34,619 nucleotides of DNA. Origin: Candidatus Hydrogenedentota bacterium. Its GTDB lineage: Bacteria; Hydrogenedentota; Hydrogenedentia; Hydrogenedentales; GCA-2746185. A program made the position numbers and the translations under genes. Under the pieces are notes generated by a model, which saw only the letters and a program-made list of their open reading frames with translations, was not told the origin of the DNA and ran no database searches. The DNA lies in assembly GCA_947486375.1 (NCBI GenBank), contig CANKTP010000017.1:1-34619 (forward strand), written 5' to 3'. Shown piece by piece: positions 8,486 to 17,754 of the stretch (the stretch's first letter is position 1; every line of letters begins with the position of its first letter).

Positions 8486-9874
8486 TCATTCCTCGGCAAG
8501 ACCGTACTTCTGCAAGCGGTAGCGCAAGGACCGCGCCGTCAGCCCGAGCATTTCCGCGGCCCGCTTTTGAGAGTGGCGCGACACCGCGAGGGCCTGGTTG
8601 ATCAGGTCGATCTCGATGTTCGCGATAAGTCCCTCGAGGTCGACCCCGCCCTGGGGCAAGCGGGACATTTCCGCGGCCGGGGGCGCGACCGACCGCACCA
8701 CATTCTTCGGCAAGTCTTGGGGCCTGACAAGGTCTCCCGAACACAACGCCACGGCGTGCTCGATGGCGTTCCGAAGTTCGCGCACGTTTCCGGGCCAGTC
8801 GTAACCGCCGAGAAGGGTAAGCGTCTCCTCGTGGATCGCCGGCGGCACCCGTTTCATGCTGCGAGAGGACTCGGCGAGGAAATGCCGCGCCAAGACAGGA
8901 ATGTCGTCCTCGCGCTCGCGCAATGGGGGGACGGTAATCGGGATGACGTTGAGGCGATAATATAGGTCTTCGCGAAATCGGGCCTCCCGCACCATGAGCT
9001 CGAGGTCGCGGTTCGTCGCCGACACGATGCGCACGTCTACTTTTACCGGGCTCGTCGAACCCACGGCCATGATCACCCCGTTGTCCAGCACCCGCAACAG
9101 CCGGACCTGCAGGGTCAACGGAAGCTCGCCTATCTCGTCGAGGAACAGCGTCCCCCCGTCCGCCACGACGAACAGCCCTTCCTTGTTCTCCGTCGCGCCC
9201 GTAAACGCGCCCTTGCGGTGGCCGAACAATTCGCTCTCGAGGAGGTTTTCGGGAATGCTCCCGCAGTTGATTGCCACGAAGGGTTTTTCCGAACGGCCGC
9301 TAAGCTGGTGAATGCCCCGCGCGACCAGTTCCTTTCCCGTGCCGCTTTCGCCGTGAATGGCGATGGTGCTGGGCAGGGACGCTAATTGCCGGATCATGCC
9401 CCGAATTCGCCCCATGGCGGCGCTCGTGCCGACCATGTTGTCGAGCTGGCCGTGCCGCGCTTGTTCCTTGCGGAGCGCGGCGTTCTCGCGCTTCAGGTCG
9501 CGCTGTTCGATCGCCCGCCGGACGAGCATGCGGATTTCGTCGTTCTTGAAGGGCTTGAGGACATAGTCTGCCGCGCCGAGTTTCATGGCCTCGATGGCGG
9601 TCTCGACGGATCCATGGGCGGTCATCATGATGGCCGGGGTGCCCGGCGCGTGCGCGTGAATCCACGACATCAGGGTCATTCCTGCCTTGCGGTCGCTTCC
9701 CATGCGCAGATCGGTGAGCACCGCGTCGAATGCCGCTTGCTCGATGGCGGTGCATGCCTCGACGACAGACCCGACCGCGACCACCTCGTACCCGTCGTTC
9801 TGGAGCAGGATGATCATCAAGTCGCGCATGCTCGCCTCGTCGTCCACGACGAGCACGCGGAGGGCGTGCCTCAT
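8486..9874 (-). CDS. pilR: Sigma54-dependent response regulator, PilR/NtrC type
   Basis: 462 aa. Receiver (residues 1-120) with acidic pair D11/D12, phospho-acceptor D55 (in AVLTDLRMG), T85 and K108, all intact. AAA+ sigma54-activation domain with Walker A GESGTGKE (175-182), the GAFTGA loop (222-227) that contacts sigma54, and FLDEIGELP as Walker B. C-terminal Fis-type helix-turn-helix (SRHSQKRAAEMLGLTARSLR). PilR family members turn on pilin transcription with RNA polymerase-sigma54. ATG chosen at 9874 because it overlaps the kinase stop as ATGA and is where the receiver begins; the frame extends upstream only inside the kinase gene. Its kinase partner is encoded immediately upstream. No pilin gene is present in the window, so the target promoter is elsewhere. 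Confidence 0.88.
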   Translation of the reverse strand: MRHALRVLVVDDEASMRDLMIILLQNDGYEVVAVGSVVEACTAIEQAAFDAVLTDLRMGSDRKAGMTLMSWIHAHAPGTPAIMMTAHGSVETAIEAMKLGAADYVLKPFKNDEIRMLVRRAIEQRDLKRENAALRKEQARHGQLDNMVGTSAAMGRIRGMIRQLASLPSTIAIHGESGTGKELVARGIHQLSGRSEKPFVAINCGSIPENLLESELFGHRKGAFTGATENKEGLFVVADGGTLFLDEIGELPLTLQVRLLRVLDNGVIMAVGSTSPVKVDVRIVSATNRDLELMVREARFREDLYYRLNVIPITVPPLREREDDIPVLARHFLAESSRSMKRVPPAIHEETLTLLGGYDWPGNVRELRNAIEHAVALCSGDLVRPQDLPKNVVRSVAPPAAEMSRLPQGGVDLEGLIANIEIDLINQALAVSRHSQKRAAEMLGLTARSLRYRLQKYGLAEE

Positions 9875-11475
9875 GGCGCACGTTCCTTCGTCTGGGCCTG
9901 CGGAAGCTGGACTACCATCGAGCATCCGCCTCCCTTGCGCGACGACGCCCGAATCGTGCCGTCGTGCGCCGTCAGGATGCGCGCACACACCGCCAAGCCC
10001 ATCCCTACGCCGGAGTCCTTCGTCGTGAAGAACGGCTCGAAGATGCGCGCCACCTGGTCCGGCGGAATCCCGGGGCCTTCGTCGTCGAAACGAATCTCGA
10101 TGGGACCGGGCGTCCGCACCACGGTCAACAACAGGACGCCCTTGTCCTCCATTGCCTCGAGCGCATTCTTCCCGAGATTCACGAAGACCTGCTTGATCTG
10201 CGACGGATCGGCCGACACCATGCACGGGACTTCCGGCAAATCCAACTTCGTGCGCAGCGCGTCGAGCCGGTCGAAATCGCGTTCCAGGAGGACACTCACC
10301 TCGCGCACCATGTCACGCACGTCGAAGACCTCGCGCTTGATGTCGGGCTCGCGCGCAAAATCCAGGAACCCGGAGACGATATTGTTGAGGTGATCGGCCT
10401 CGCGCACCGCGATCGAGCGCAATGCCGCCTCCTGGCCGGTCGCGGCGGAGGTCCGCGAAAGTTCGTCCACCGCCCCGCGAATCACCGCGACCGGGTTCCG
10501 GATTTCATGGGCTAGGCCGGCGGCGAGTTCGCCCACCACCGCGAGACGGTCCTGCCGCCGCATCTCCTGCCGCAGCTCGTCCATCAGCGTCAAGTCGGTA
10601 AACGACGCGATGATGCCCTGGAGGTTCCCCTGCGCATCCCGCATCCGGTTCGTCGTCAAGCCCAGCAACCGGCTGTCCTGCGGGCCGATCCGCGCCCGGA
10701 ATTCGTAACTGGAATAATCCGTGTCCGAAAGCAGCGCCGTGACCACCGGGCACTCCCCGCCCGAATCCGCGCCCAGGACGTCGGAGACGTGCCGGCCGAG
10801 GGCGAATTCGTCCGTGACATCGAGGATTTGCGAGGCCGCCTTGTTCTGGAGCAACACCGTGCCGAAGGCGTCCGTGATCAGGAAACCGCTATTCATGTTG
10901 TCGAGTATGTCCCGCTGAAATCGTTGCATCCGGGTCAGCCGCTGGTTCCAGTACCCCGAGATAAACGCGGTCAGGTAAAACGCCAGGGCTTGGACAAGGA
11001 AGTTGTACCACAGTTCGAGGTTGCCGCGGGCCGGCGGAACGACCGCGTACGCGACGACCTGGTACAGCATGAACGCGGAGGCCGTCGTCGCAATGACGAA
11101 GCCCTGGCCCAGCCCGAGCAACAGCCCCGTCTCGAGCACGACAATCACGAACATGAAGGTGAAGAAGCTGTCCGCGCCCTGCGTGTACGCGATGGTGCCG
11201 GCGACGCCGGCAAAGTCGATTGCCACCTGGGTCCAGTTTTGCCGGACATCCAAGGCCCCCACCGAGAAAAGCGAGCGAACGTACCAAAGGCTCGTGACCA
11301 GGCCCACCCCGAGAAGGGCGAACACCAAGTACGATATCCCCTCGGGCCCCCGCGCGGGACCGAACAAAAAAGCCCCGACGATTAAGAAAAGAAGGACGCC
11401 CGTCCGGGCCACTCCCACGTACCGGAGCCAGCTTTCGGCGCCGTCGTAGGCGGGCCGAAACCCCTCGCCGCTCAT
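9871..11475 (-). CDS. pilS: Membrane sensor histidine kinase, PilS type
   Basis: 534 aa. About six transmembrane segments in residues 20-175 (for example VLLFLIVGAFLF and FFTFMFVIVVLETGLLLGL), then a PAS domain (about 185-300), a HisKA dimerisation helix with phospho-acceptor H323 in ELAAGLAHEIRNP, and an HATPase domain with N-box NLGKNALEAM, G1 box DDEGPGIP and F-box FEPFFTTK. This is the PilS layout: the kinase senses membrane pilin and phosphorylates PilR. The ATG at 11475 lies 43 bp after the pilT stop. The stop overlaps pilR by 4 bp. All catalytic motifs are intact, in contrast to the kinase-like protein at 20656-22332. Confidence 0.87.
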   Translation of the reverse strand: MSGEGFRPAYDGAESWLRYVGVARTGVLLFLIVGAFLFGPARGPEGISYLVFALLGVGLVTSLWYVRSLFSVGALDVRQNWTQVAIDFAGVAGTIAYTQGADSFFTFMFVIVVLETGLLLGLGQGFVIATTASAFMLYQVVAYAVVPPARGNLELWYNFLVQALAFYLTAFISGYWNQRLTRMQRFQRDILDNMNSGFLITDAFGTVLLQNKAASQILDVTDEFALGRHVSDVLGADSGGECPVVTALLSDTDYSSYEFRARIGPQDSRLLGLTTNRMRDAQGNLQGIIASFTDLTLMDELRQEMRRQDRLAVVGELAAGLAHEIRNPVAVIRGAVDELSRTSAATGQEAALRSIAVREADHLNNIVSGFLDFAREPDIKREVFDVRDMVREVSVLLERDFDRLDALRTKLDLPEVPCMVSADPSQIKQVFVNLGKNALEAMEDKGVLLLTVVRTPGPIEIRFDDEGPGIPPDQVARIFEPFFTTKDSGVGMGLAVCARILTAHDGTIRASSRKGGGCSMVVQLPQAQTKERAP

Positions 11476-11518
11476 GGTCCCGTCTTCCCCGTGCGGGAGT
11501 GCGGCGCCAGGGGCAACG

Positions 11519-12598
11519 TCAGACCGAGCCGCCCTTGTCGATCAGGCGTTGCAGGCCTTCCGTATTCGAGCTCCGCTTGAGCGCCATGTCCATCGAGATG
11601 ATGTTCCGCCGCATCAGGCGGTACAGCGACTGGTTCATGGTCATCATTCCCTCACCGGCGCCGATTTCGATCATCGACGGGATTTGCTCGAGTTTTTCCG
11701 ACCGGATCAGCGCCCGGATGGCGGGATTGGGGATCATGACTTCCATCGCCATGACGCGGCCCTGGCCGTCGGCGCGCGGAATGAGCTGCTGGACGCATAC
11801 GCCCTCAAGGACGAAGGACAATTGGGTGCGGATTTGATCCTGCTGGCCGTCGGGGAACACGTCGATGATGCGGTTCATCGTCTGCACCGCGTCGTTCGTG
11901 TGCAGCGTCGCGAACGCCAAATGCCCGGTCTCCGCCACCGTAAGCGCCGACATGATCGTCTCGCGGTCGCGCATTTCCCCGATGAGGATAACGTCGGGGT
12001 CCTGCCGCAGCACGCGCTTGAGGGCGGCCTCGAAGGAATTCGTGTCCGCGTGGAGCTCCCGCTGGTTGATCACGGCCCGCTTGTGCCGGTGCAGGAACTC
12101 GATCGGGTCCTCGACCGTGATGATGTGCACCGGCCGCTCATTGTTGATCTTGTCGACGATCGCCGCGAGGGTCGTCGATTTACCCGAACCCGTGGGGCCG
12201 CACACCAGCACCAGGCCGTTCGGGCGATAGGCGAAATCCGCGATGGCGCGCGGAAGACCCAGTTCCTCGAAGGGTTTAATCTCGAACGGGATCGCGCGGA
12301 ACGCCCCGACCACCGATCCCCGGTCGCGATACACATTCAGGCGGAACCGGCTCAGGTTGTCGATGCCGAAGGAAAGATCGCATTCCTTCTCGGACTCGAA
12401 CTCCGCCACCTGGTCCTCGTTCATCACGCTATAGACCAGTTCCTGGGAATCCTCGGGCTTCAACGAGGGGTATCCCTGCAACGGCTCGCAGTGTCCGTGC
12501 AGCCGGATCACCGGGGGCGCCCCGACGACGATATGCAAGTCGCTGGCCCCCATCTTGATCATCTTCGTCAACAGTTCCTTTATGTTCAGATCTGCCAT
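11519..12598 (-). CDS. pilT: Type IV pilus retraction ATPase PilT
   Basis: 359 aa, the usual PilT length. N-terminal segment begins MADLNIKELLTKMIKMGASD with the conserved GASDLH. Walker A GPTGSGKST (134-142), Asp box TVEDPIEF, Walker B VILIGEMRD and His box TLHTND. The retraction-specific motif AIRALIR (293-299) is close to the canonical AIRNLIRE, supporting PilT rather than PilB. It powers pilus retraction by hydrolysing ATP at the inner-membrane platform. The ATG at 12598 has a GAGGGA Shine-Dalgarno at good spacing. It lies 17 bp after the pilB stop, and no promoter is visible in between, so it is probably cotranscribed. Confidence 0.93.
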   Translation of the reverse strand: MADLNIKELLTKMIKMGASDLHIVVGAPPVIRLHGHCEPLQGYPSLKPEDSQELVYSVMNEDQVAEFESEKECDLSFGIDNLSRFRLNVYRDRGSVVGAFRAIPFEIKPFEELGLPRAIADFAYRPNGLVLVCGPTGSGKSTTLAAIVDKINNERPVHIITVEDPIEFLHRHKRAVINQRELHADTNSFEAALKRVLRQDPDVILIGEMRDRETIMSALTVAETGHLAFATLHTNDAVQTMNRIIDVFPDGQQDQIRTQLSFVLEGVCVQQLIPRADGQGRVMAMEVMIPNPAIRALIRSEKLEQIPSMIEIGAGEGMMTMNQSLYRLMRRNIISMDMALKRSSNTEGLQRLIDKGGSV

Positions 12599-12615
12599 GA
12601 CGTTCCCTCGTTGGA

Positions 12616-14346
12616 TTACACGTTGTCCGATGCGGTGATTCGCAGGACTTCCTCGATGGTGGTGATTCCCCGGGCCGCCTTCGATAGGGCGTTCTGGCGG
12701 AGAGACCTCATGCCGCACTCGAGCGCCACTTCCTTGATCTGCGAGGACGACGCACGTCCAAGGATTAGTTTCTCGAGTTCCGGAAAGTTCGGCATCGCCT
12801 CGATGACCGCCACCCGGCCCTTGTACCCGGTTTCCTTGCATTTGCCGCAGCCGCGCGCCCGGATAAACTGCGGTGTGTCGTCGTATGTGTCGGAGCGAAA
12901 CTGCACGCGCTGCAACACATCGTCCGGGACCTTCACCGGCTCCTTGCAATCCGCGCAGGCCCGCCGCAACAGGCGCTGGGCGGCCGCAAGGACCACGGAG
13001 GACTGGATCAGGAAGGGCTCGAGGTCCATGTCGCAGAGACGGGTGAACACACTCGCGGCGTCGTTCGTGTGCAGCGTGCTCAACACCAAGTGCCCCGTGA
13101 GCGCCGCCTTCACCGCGACATCGGCGGTTTCCGCGTCGCGGATTTCGCCCACCATGACCACGTCCGGGTCCTGCCGCAGGATTTGGCGCAGGGCGGCGGC
13201 GAACGTCATGCCGATTTCGGCATGGGTCTGCACCTGGTTCACGCCGAATAGCTCGTACTCGACCGGGTCCTCGACCGTGACCACGTTCTCGGTGACCTGG
13301 TTGAGCTTGTGCAGCGCGCTGTAAAGCGTGGTCGTCTTGCCCGAGCCCGTGGGCCCGGTCATCAATAGCATCCCGTAGGGACTCACGAGGGCCTCGCGGA
13401 AGGCCTCCATGGGCTGGGTCTCGAAGCCGAGCTTCTCGATGTCGAGCGTCAGGTTGCCCTTGTCGAGCACGCGCATCACGATCTTTTCCCCGTAATAGCA
13501 AGGAAGGATAGCGGTGCGGAAATCGATCTCGCGGCCCTTGTATTTGATCCGGAACCGTCCGTCCTGCGGAAGCCGGTGCTCGGAAATGTCCAGGCTCGCC
13601 ATGATCTTGATGCGCGAAACGAGCGCCGAATAAATGTTGCGCGGCGGGGCTTTTGTCTCCTCGAGCTTGCCGTCGACCCGGTAGCGGATGCGCACCACTT
13701 TCTCGAACGGCTCGACATGGATGTCGCTCGCCCCGGCCTCGAGCCCATTGAGCAAGATCAGGTTCACCAGGCGGATGACCGGGGCGTCCTCGGCATCCGT
13801 TTTCATCTGGGCGATGTCGTTGACTTCCTGGCCTTCCTTGACGTTCTCGACGTTGTCGGCCGCGCTATCGCCCACCAGTTCGTTATACAACTCGACGCCG
13901 CGCTTGCCCGCGCCGTAATGTTTCTCGATCGTCGCCATCAATTCCGACTGGACCGCCACCACCGGCTCGATCTCGAAACGCGTCAGCATGCGCAGGTCGT
14001 CGAGGGCCATGATGTTGAGCGGGTCCGCCATCGCCAGCGTCAAGACGTCGCCCGTGACGGAGACCGGGAGCATCTGGTACTGCCTCGCGAGCCCCTCGGG
14101 GACCTCGTTGAGCACTTCCTGCGGGATGTTGTAGTGGGCCACGCGAATGTGGGGAATGCCGAGCTGCTCGCTCAACGTCACCACGAGGTCTTCCTCATCG
14201 AGGTATTTCTTCTCGACCAGGATCGACGCCAAGCTGGCCCCGGACTTGCGCTGGATGGCAATGCACTCGACAAGCTGCTCCTCAGTAATGAGGTTTTGCT
14301 CCCGCAGCACATCGCCCAAGCGCTTCTTGGCAATTTTTGTCGCCAA
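12616..14346 (-). CDS. pilB: Type IV pilus assembly ATPase PilB
   Basis: 576 aa from a TTG start. N-terminal MshEN (T2SSE_N) domain ([17 protein letters not shown] onward), then the GspE/PilB motor with Walker [10 protein letters not shown] (331-339), TVEDPVEY, Walker [10 protein letters not shown] and His box TLHTND. A tetracysteine zinc site C464/C467 and C500/C503 is typical of extension ATPases. It drives pilus assembly. The frame extends 69 codons further upstream, but that stretch has no family similarity. The TTG at 14346 follows AGGGAG by 6 bp and gives the usual length. The MshEN motif is less canonical (QN instead of a glycine, and LA instead of LG in the second half), so cyclic di-GMP binding by this copy is uncertain. 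Confidence 0.92.
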   Translation of the reverse strand: MATKIAKKRLGDVLREQNLITEEQLVECIAIQRKSGASLASILVEKKYLDEEDLVVTLSEQLGIPHIRVAHYNIPQEVLNEVPEGLARQYQMLPVSVTGDVLTLAMADPLNIMALDDLRMLTRFEIEPVVAVQSELMATIEKHYGAGKRGVELYNELVGDSAADNVENVKEGQEVNDIAQMKTDAEDAPVIRLVNLILLNGLEAGASDIHVEPFEKVVRIRYRVDGKLEETKAPPRNIYSALVSRIKIMASLDISEHRLPQDGRFRIKYKGREIDFRTAILPCYYGEKIVMRVLDKGNLTLDIEKLGFETQPMEAFREALVSPYGMLLMTGPTGSGKTTTLYSALHKLNQVTENVVTVEDPVEYELFGVNQVQTHAEIGMTFAAALRQILRQDPDVVMVGEIRDAETADVAVKAALTGHLVLSTLHTNDAASVFTRLCDMDLEPFLIQSSVVLAAAQRLLRRACADCKEPVKVPDDVLQRVQFRSDTYDDTPQFIRARGCGKCKETGYKGRVAVIEAMPNFPELEKLILGRASSSQIKEVALECGMRSLRQNALSKAARGITTIEEVLRITASDNV

Positions 14347-14352
14347 CCAATA

Positions 14353-14358
14353 CTCCCT
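14353..14358 (-). promoter_or_regulatory. Shine-Dalgarno deciding the pilB TTG start
   Basis: AGGGAG on the minus strand, 6 bp before the TTG at 14346. The upstream ATGs in the same frame lack a comparable site. Confidence 0.6.
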
Positions 14359-14572
14359 GACGCATCCTTCGCGTCTGCCCGGGACGGGCGTTCCAATAGA
14401 ACAGGCCGCAAGGGACTGGTGGACGCCCGGGCTGGGCGAAAGATACCCCAGCGCGAACGCTGTTCCAAGCGTCACCAACTTCGCCGTCCGGGAAGCGGAA
14501 TGCAAACAAAGCCCCGTCGTCGAAAATAAGTAATCCATCCACCGGCGGCGCACGAATCACTTCGACGACCGA

Positions 14573-14602
14573 ATCCTAACAAGGATTTCGCCGAATTGTC
14601 AA
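14573..14602 (-). promoter_or_regulatory. Sigma70 promoter of the pilBTSR operon, with overlapping palindrome
   Basis: On the minus strand TTGACA (14597-14602, six of six), an 18-bp spacer and TAGGAT (14573-14578, four of six). The sequence AATCC-6 bp-GGATT (14572-14587) is a perfect inverted repeat that covers the -10 box and could be an operator. The leader to the TTG start is about 220 nt. The 352-bp gap 14347-14698 otherwise shows no gene. Confidence 0.6.
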
Positions 14603-14698
14603 GCCGATGATCGCTCTAACCCTATGGCTCACAACTAATTGAGGGCCATTTTTGGGCGATTATGGCGAACCCCCGAACGTGCCCGCCATCGAATTCCC

Positions 14699-15652
14699 CT
14701 ATCGCCGTGCGATAGCGTCCGTCGCGTCCGCGATCGCGTGGCGCACGGATCGGCGTATCAGGTCGCCCAATTGTTCGGCCGTCATCGCCGTCACCATCGT
14801 CTGACGGTCGGCCAACGCTTGCTGGATTTTGGATAGGAGTGTCTCGGCCATCCCGTCGGTCGCGGATTCCAACGCCTGCGTCAAGATTGGCCCGACCCGG
14901 CCGCTTACCGTCCACGAGTTCTCCCCGAGGCGCGCCAATTCCCCGGCGAGCCCATCGGCGATGCGATCCAGCACGGGGGCGATGGCCGCCGAAACCACAT
15001 ACTGTATTGTCGCGGCAAAAGCCTCCGGCGCGGGCATTCCCGAAACGGCGACGGATTCTACTTCCTCGACGATCGGTTCCGGTCGGTTGCCTGGAGGCGG
15101 CTCGACCGGCGTAAGCTTCTTTTTGGACGATGCGGCCGGGGCGCTAAGTCCGAAATCCGCCAGCGAGACCTCTTGGGCGTCTGTTGGGGCCTTGATTTGC
15201 TCCGGGAAAAATTTCCGCATTGCGGTTTCGTAGTGCTGCCAACTACATAAGATGGGCTTGATTCGAAGGGCCGGACAGGCGGCCCGGACCCGCTCGAGCG
15301 CCTCGGAGTCGAGCGGATCGACCATCGCCACGGTCAGTATGGACCCCATCCGATCGATGGGTAGGAGCCAGTGGCTGATACAAATTTCCTTCGGGACGAG
15401 CGTGAACAGCTCGGGGCTGATCTGGTAATCCATCAGGCTGATATGCGGAATCTTACAGCGTTTTACCAGGAACGAGATAAGGTCGTCTTGGCGGATATAG
15501 CCCAATTCCACCAAAATCTTTCCAAGAAGTCCCCCCTGCTCCCTCTTGCGGGCCACCGCCTCCTTCATCTGCCCCGGAGAGACCAAGCCCGCCTCGAGCA
15601 AGATGGAGCCCAACCGCTCGGCCGAAGATTCTGGGGAAATGTCGGTTTGCAT
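14699..15652 (-). CDS. Stand-alone MshEN-domain protein (candidate c-di-GMP receptor)
   Basis: 317 aa from the ATG at 15652. Residues 12-115 are a GspE/PilB N-terminal (MshEN) domain: ERLGSILLEAGLVSPGQM, then GLLGKILVELGYIRQDDL, ending in the T2SSE_N-like DPLDSEALERVRAACP. The RLG...G...LG...G pattern used by MshEN domains to hold cyclic di-GMP is better kept here than in PilB. No ATPase domain follows. Residues about 120-190 are a Pro/Lys-rich linker and the rest is predicted helical (ATIQYVVSAAIAPVLDRI). An ATG at 15775 with GGAG would add 41 residues without family similarity. It lies upstream of pilB on the same strand and is divergent from 15836. The role is probably to regulate or recruit a secretion/pilus machine, by inference. 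Confidence 0.7.
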   Translation of the reverse strand: MQTDISPESSAERLGSILLEAGLVSPGQMKEAVARKREQGGLLGKILVELGYIRQDDLISFLVKRCKIPHISLMDYQISPELFTLVPKEICISHWLLPIDRMGSILTVAMVDPLDSEALERVRAACPALRIKPILCSWQHYETAMRKFFPEQIKAPTDAQEVSLADFGLSAPAASSKKKLTPVEPPPGNRPEPIVEEVESVAVSGMPAPEAFAATIQYVVSAAIAPVLDRIADGLAGELARLGENSWTVSGRVGPILTQALESATDGMAETLLSKIQQALADRQTMVTAMTAEQLGDLIRRSVRHAIADATDAIARR

Positions 15653-15835
15653 GAGACCTTGAATGGCGCGAAAACACGTTTCCGAATGATACCATGCCAC
15701 CTGCGGATGCGGCAATTCCAGATCTCGCCGCCATCCCATCCGGGTAAATGAGGCCCGCTCGAAACCATAATTCATGAACGTCTCCGCCGTGGCGGGCCAT
15801 TGCCGGCACGTCCGCGGATCGTATAGGAGAGGCAA

Positions 15836-16831
15836 ATGGGAACCAGTTTGACCGGCCGCATATGGCCGATTCCGAAAATCGAGTATTGCCCTGCGAGCCA
15901 GTGGCGCGAGTCGAGGTCCGCCGCGCTCGTCTACAGCCGCGCGGCATGGGAGGCGGTCGGCCCGGCACTGCGCGGGATACATGTTGTTGCGCGGGCGGAG
16001 GCGATCGAGGCCACGGAAGCGCATTGGGACAGCCTGGCCGAGGAACTCCGGGGAGAGGTCGTGTACGCCGTTGGGGGCGGTCTGGCCGTCGATGCGGCCA
16101 AATACGTCGCGGTCCGGAGAAATCTTCCCCTGATATGCATCCCCACTGCCCTTTCCGTCGACGCCTTCCTGACCTGGGCGTCTGGGGTGCGGCGTGCCGA
16201 TTGCGTCCGCTACATCGAGACCAAGCCGCCGGACCTCCTGGTCGTTGACCTCGACCTCATCGCGGCGAGCCCGCCGCGCGTGCGCGCGGCGGGCATATGC
16301 GACGTCTTGTCGATCGCCACGGGATGCGCAGACTGGGAGTATGCCCACGCGGCCGGAAAGAACCCGAGTCACGCGCCGTACATTCCTTATGTCGCCGACG
16401 TGGCCAGGGGCATCTTGCGCGGGGCCCTCGAGTGCGCCGAGGCCGCCGGAAGGGGAGACACGGCCGGGCTGAAACAGTTGCTCGACTGCCTCGCCCTCGA
16501 GGTGCAACTGTGCAACCTCATCGGTCATTCGCGGCCCGAGGAGGGGAGCGAGCACTATTTCGCCTACGCCGTCGAGAATATCCTGGGCAAAGGGCTCCCG
16601 CATGGCGACCTGGTCGGGCCCGGTATCCTATACATGGCGCGTGCGCTCGGAATCGATCCGTGCCCGCTGGAACGCGCGATGTGCGATTGCGCGGTACCCC
16701 TGTCCAATATCCCCGCCGATGCCGTCCGGGCAACACTCGAGTCGCTGCCCGATTATTGCCGGAGAAATGAACTTGCACACGGAATCGCCCACGATCTGGA
16801 TCCGTCGCGGATTGGGGCCCTTTTGTCGTGA
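15836..16831 (+). CDS. Glycerol-1-phosphate dehydrogenase-like (iron-containing alcohol dehydrogenase family)
   Basis: 331 aa. NAD(P)-binding signature VVYAVGGGLAVDAAKYVA (about 75-92), IPTALSVDAF, and metal-ligand candidates D156 (AAGICDVLS), H240 (HSRPEEGSEHYFAY) and H256 (GLPHGDLVG). The SRPxxGxEH block is characteristic of the EgsA/AraM glycerol-1-phosphate dehydrogenases, which reduce dihydroxyacetone phosphate to sn-glycerol 1-phosphate. ATG with GGAGAGG at good spacing. The 3' neighbour is a metal transporter 70 bp away. In bacteria such enzymes occur in teichoic-type or ether-lipid metabolism; no partner prenyltransferase is present, so the pathway is unknown. Another member of the dehydroquinate synthase/glycerol dehydrogenase superfamily is possible. 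Confidence 0.72.
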   Translation: MGTSLTGRIWPIPKIEYCPASQWRESRSAALVYSRAAWEAVGPALRGIHVVARAEAIEATEAHWDSLAEELRGEVVYAVGGGLAVDAAKYVAVRRNLPLICIPTALSVDAFLTWASGVRRADCVRYIETKPPDLLVVDLDLIAASPPRVRAAGICDVLSIATGCADWEYAHAAGKNPSHAPYIPYVADVARGILRGALECAEAAGRGDTAGLKQLLDCLALEVQLCNLIGHSRPEEGSEHYFAYAVENILGKGLPHGDLVGPGILYMARALGIDPCPLERAMCDCAVPLSNIPADAVRATLESLPDYCRRNELAHGIAHDLDPSRIGALLS

Positions 16832-16901
16832 GCGGCGCGGCCAGGCGGGTCCATCGCGAACCGACTGCCCGGCAGGACGCGCGCGGCGGAGGGGAATGTG
16901 A

Positions 16902-17654
16902 ATGAACAATCGCATTGAACGGCACGCGGAGCGGCACACCGAACAAGCCATCGCTCAACGCCTGGCCGCCGCCACGCGCCACAGCTACCTGGGCGATTTC
17001 GTCCTCGGCGCCGTCGACGGGACCGTCACGACCTTCGCCGTCGTCACGGGGGTTGCCGGGGCGCATCTCCCCGCACCCGTCGCGATCGTCCTCGGCCTCG
17101 CCAACGTGCTCGCGGACGGCTTCAGCATGGCGGCGGGCAACTACCTCAAGACCAAGTCGGACCATGACGTCGTCGAGAGGGCACGCCGGCGCGAGGAACG
17201 CGAAATCGAGCGGTACCCCGAGGGCGAGCGGGAGGAAATTCGCCAAATATTCCGGGGCAAGGGCTTCGACGGGGAGTTACTCGAGCATATAATCGCGACG
17301 ATCACGGAGAACCGCAAACAGTGGGTGGACACGATGCTGACGGAGGAACTTGGGCTGCAATTGGTGCCGCCCTCGCCGGCCAAGGCCGGGGCCGTCACGT
17401 TCCTCGCGTTCGTCACGACCGGACTCGTCCCGATTTTCCCGTTGTTCTGGACCAGCGTCGCCGGCGAGGAGGCCACATTCTATGCCAGTATCGCGGCCAC
17501 CGCCGTGACCTTCGTCCTGATCGGCGCTTTCAAGGGGAGGGTCCTCCATCATTCGGTCGTCGCGTCCGCACTCGAGACCTTGGCCGTCGGCGGGAGCGCG
17601 GCGGCATTGTCGTATCTCGCGGGGTCCGTCCTCGAAAGGTTGGTCTCGGCCTGA
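16902..17654 (+). CDS. VIT1/CCC1-family iron/manganese transporter
   Basis: 250 aa. The N-terminal signature YLGDFVLGAVDGTVTTFAVVTGVAGA and ADGFSMAAGNYLKTKSD is diagnostic of VIT/CCC1 membrane proteins, which export or sequester Fe2+ or Mn2+. A charged cytoplasmic loop (RRREEREIERYPEGEREEIR to NRKQWVDTMLTEELGL) forms the family's metal-binding insert. Three more hydrophobic segments follow. ATG with GGAGGGG at about 8 bp. Located between the dehydrogenase gene and the pilC promoter, with no functional link to pili evident. Confidence 0.88.
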   Translation: MNNRIERHAERHTEQAIAQRLAAATRHSYLGDFVLGAVDGTVTTFAVVTGVAGAHLPAPVAIVLGLANVLADGFSMAAGNYLKTKSDHDVVERARRREEREIERYPEGEREEIRQIFRGKGFDGELLEHIIATITENRKQWVDTMLTEELGLQLVPPSPAKAGAVTFLAFVTTGLVPIFPLFWTSVAGEEATFYASIAATAVTFVLIGAFKGRVLHHSVVASALETLAVGGSAAALSYLAGSVLERLVSA

Positions 17655-17689
17655 GTTTCCCGGTCGCCCCAAGGGAGTCCAGAATCCGC

Positions 17690-17718
17690 TTGTCAAACGG
17701 ACTCCGACGGCTTATACT
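17690..17718 (+). promoter_or_regulatory. Sigma70 promoter of pilC
   Basis: TTGTCA (17690-17695), a 17-bp spacer and TATACT (17713-17718) match at five of six positions in each box. The pilC ATG is 37 bp downstream, after an AGGAGGGAG Shine-Dalgarno. Confidence 0.7.
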
Positions 17719-17754
17719 AAACGAGTCCAAGCATTTCAGGAGGGAGAGCGACCT

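Noticed and set aside
13576-14529. Plus-strand frame opposite pilB
   Set aside because: Antisense shadow; no family pattern, while pilB has every motor motif.
15800-15832. TTGCCG/TATAGG promoter for the glycerol-1-phosphate dehydrogenase-like gene
   Set aside because: The -10 would overlap the Shine-Dalgarno, leaving no room for a leader.
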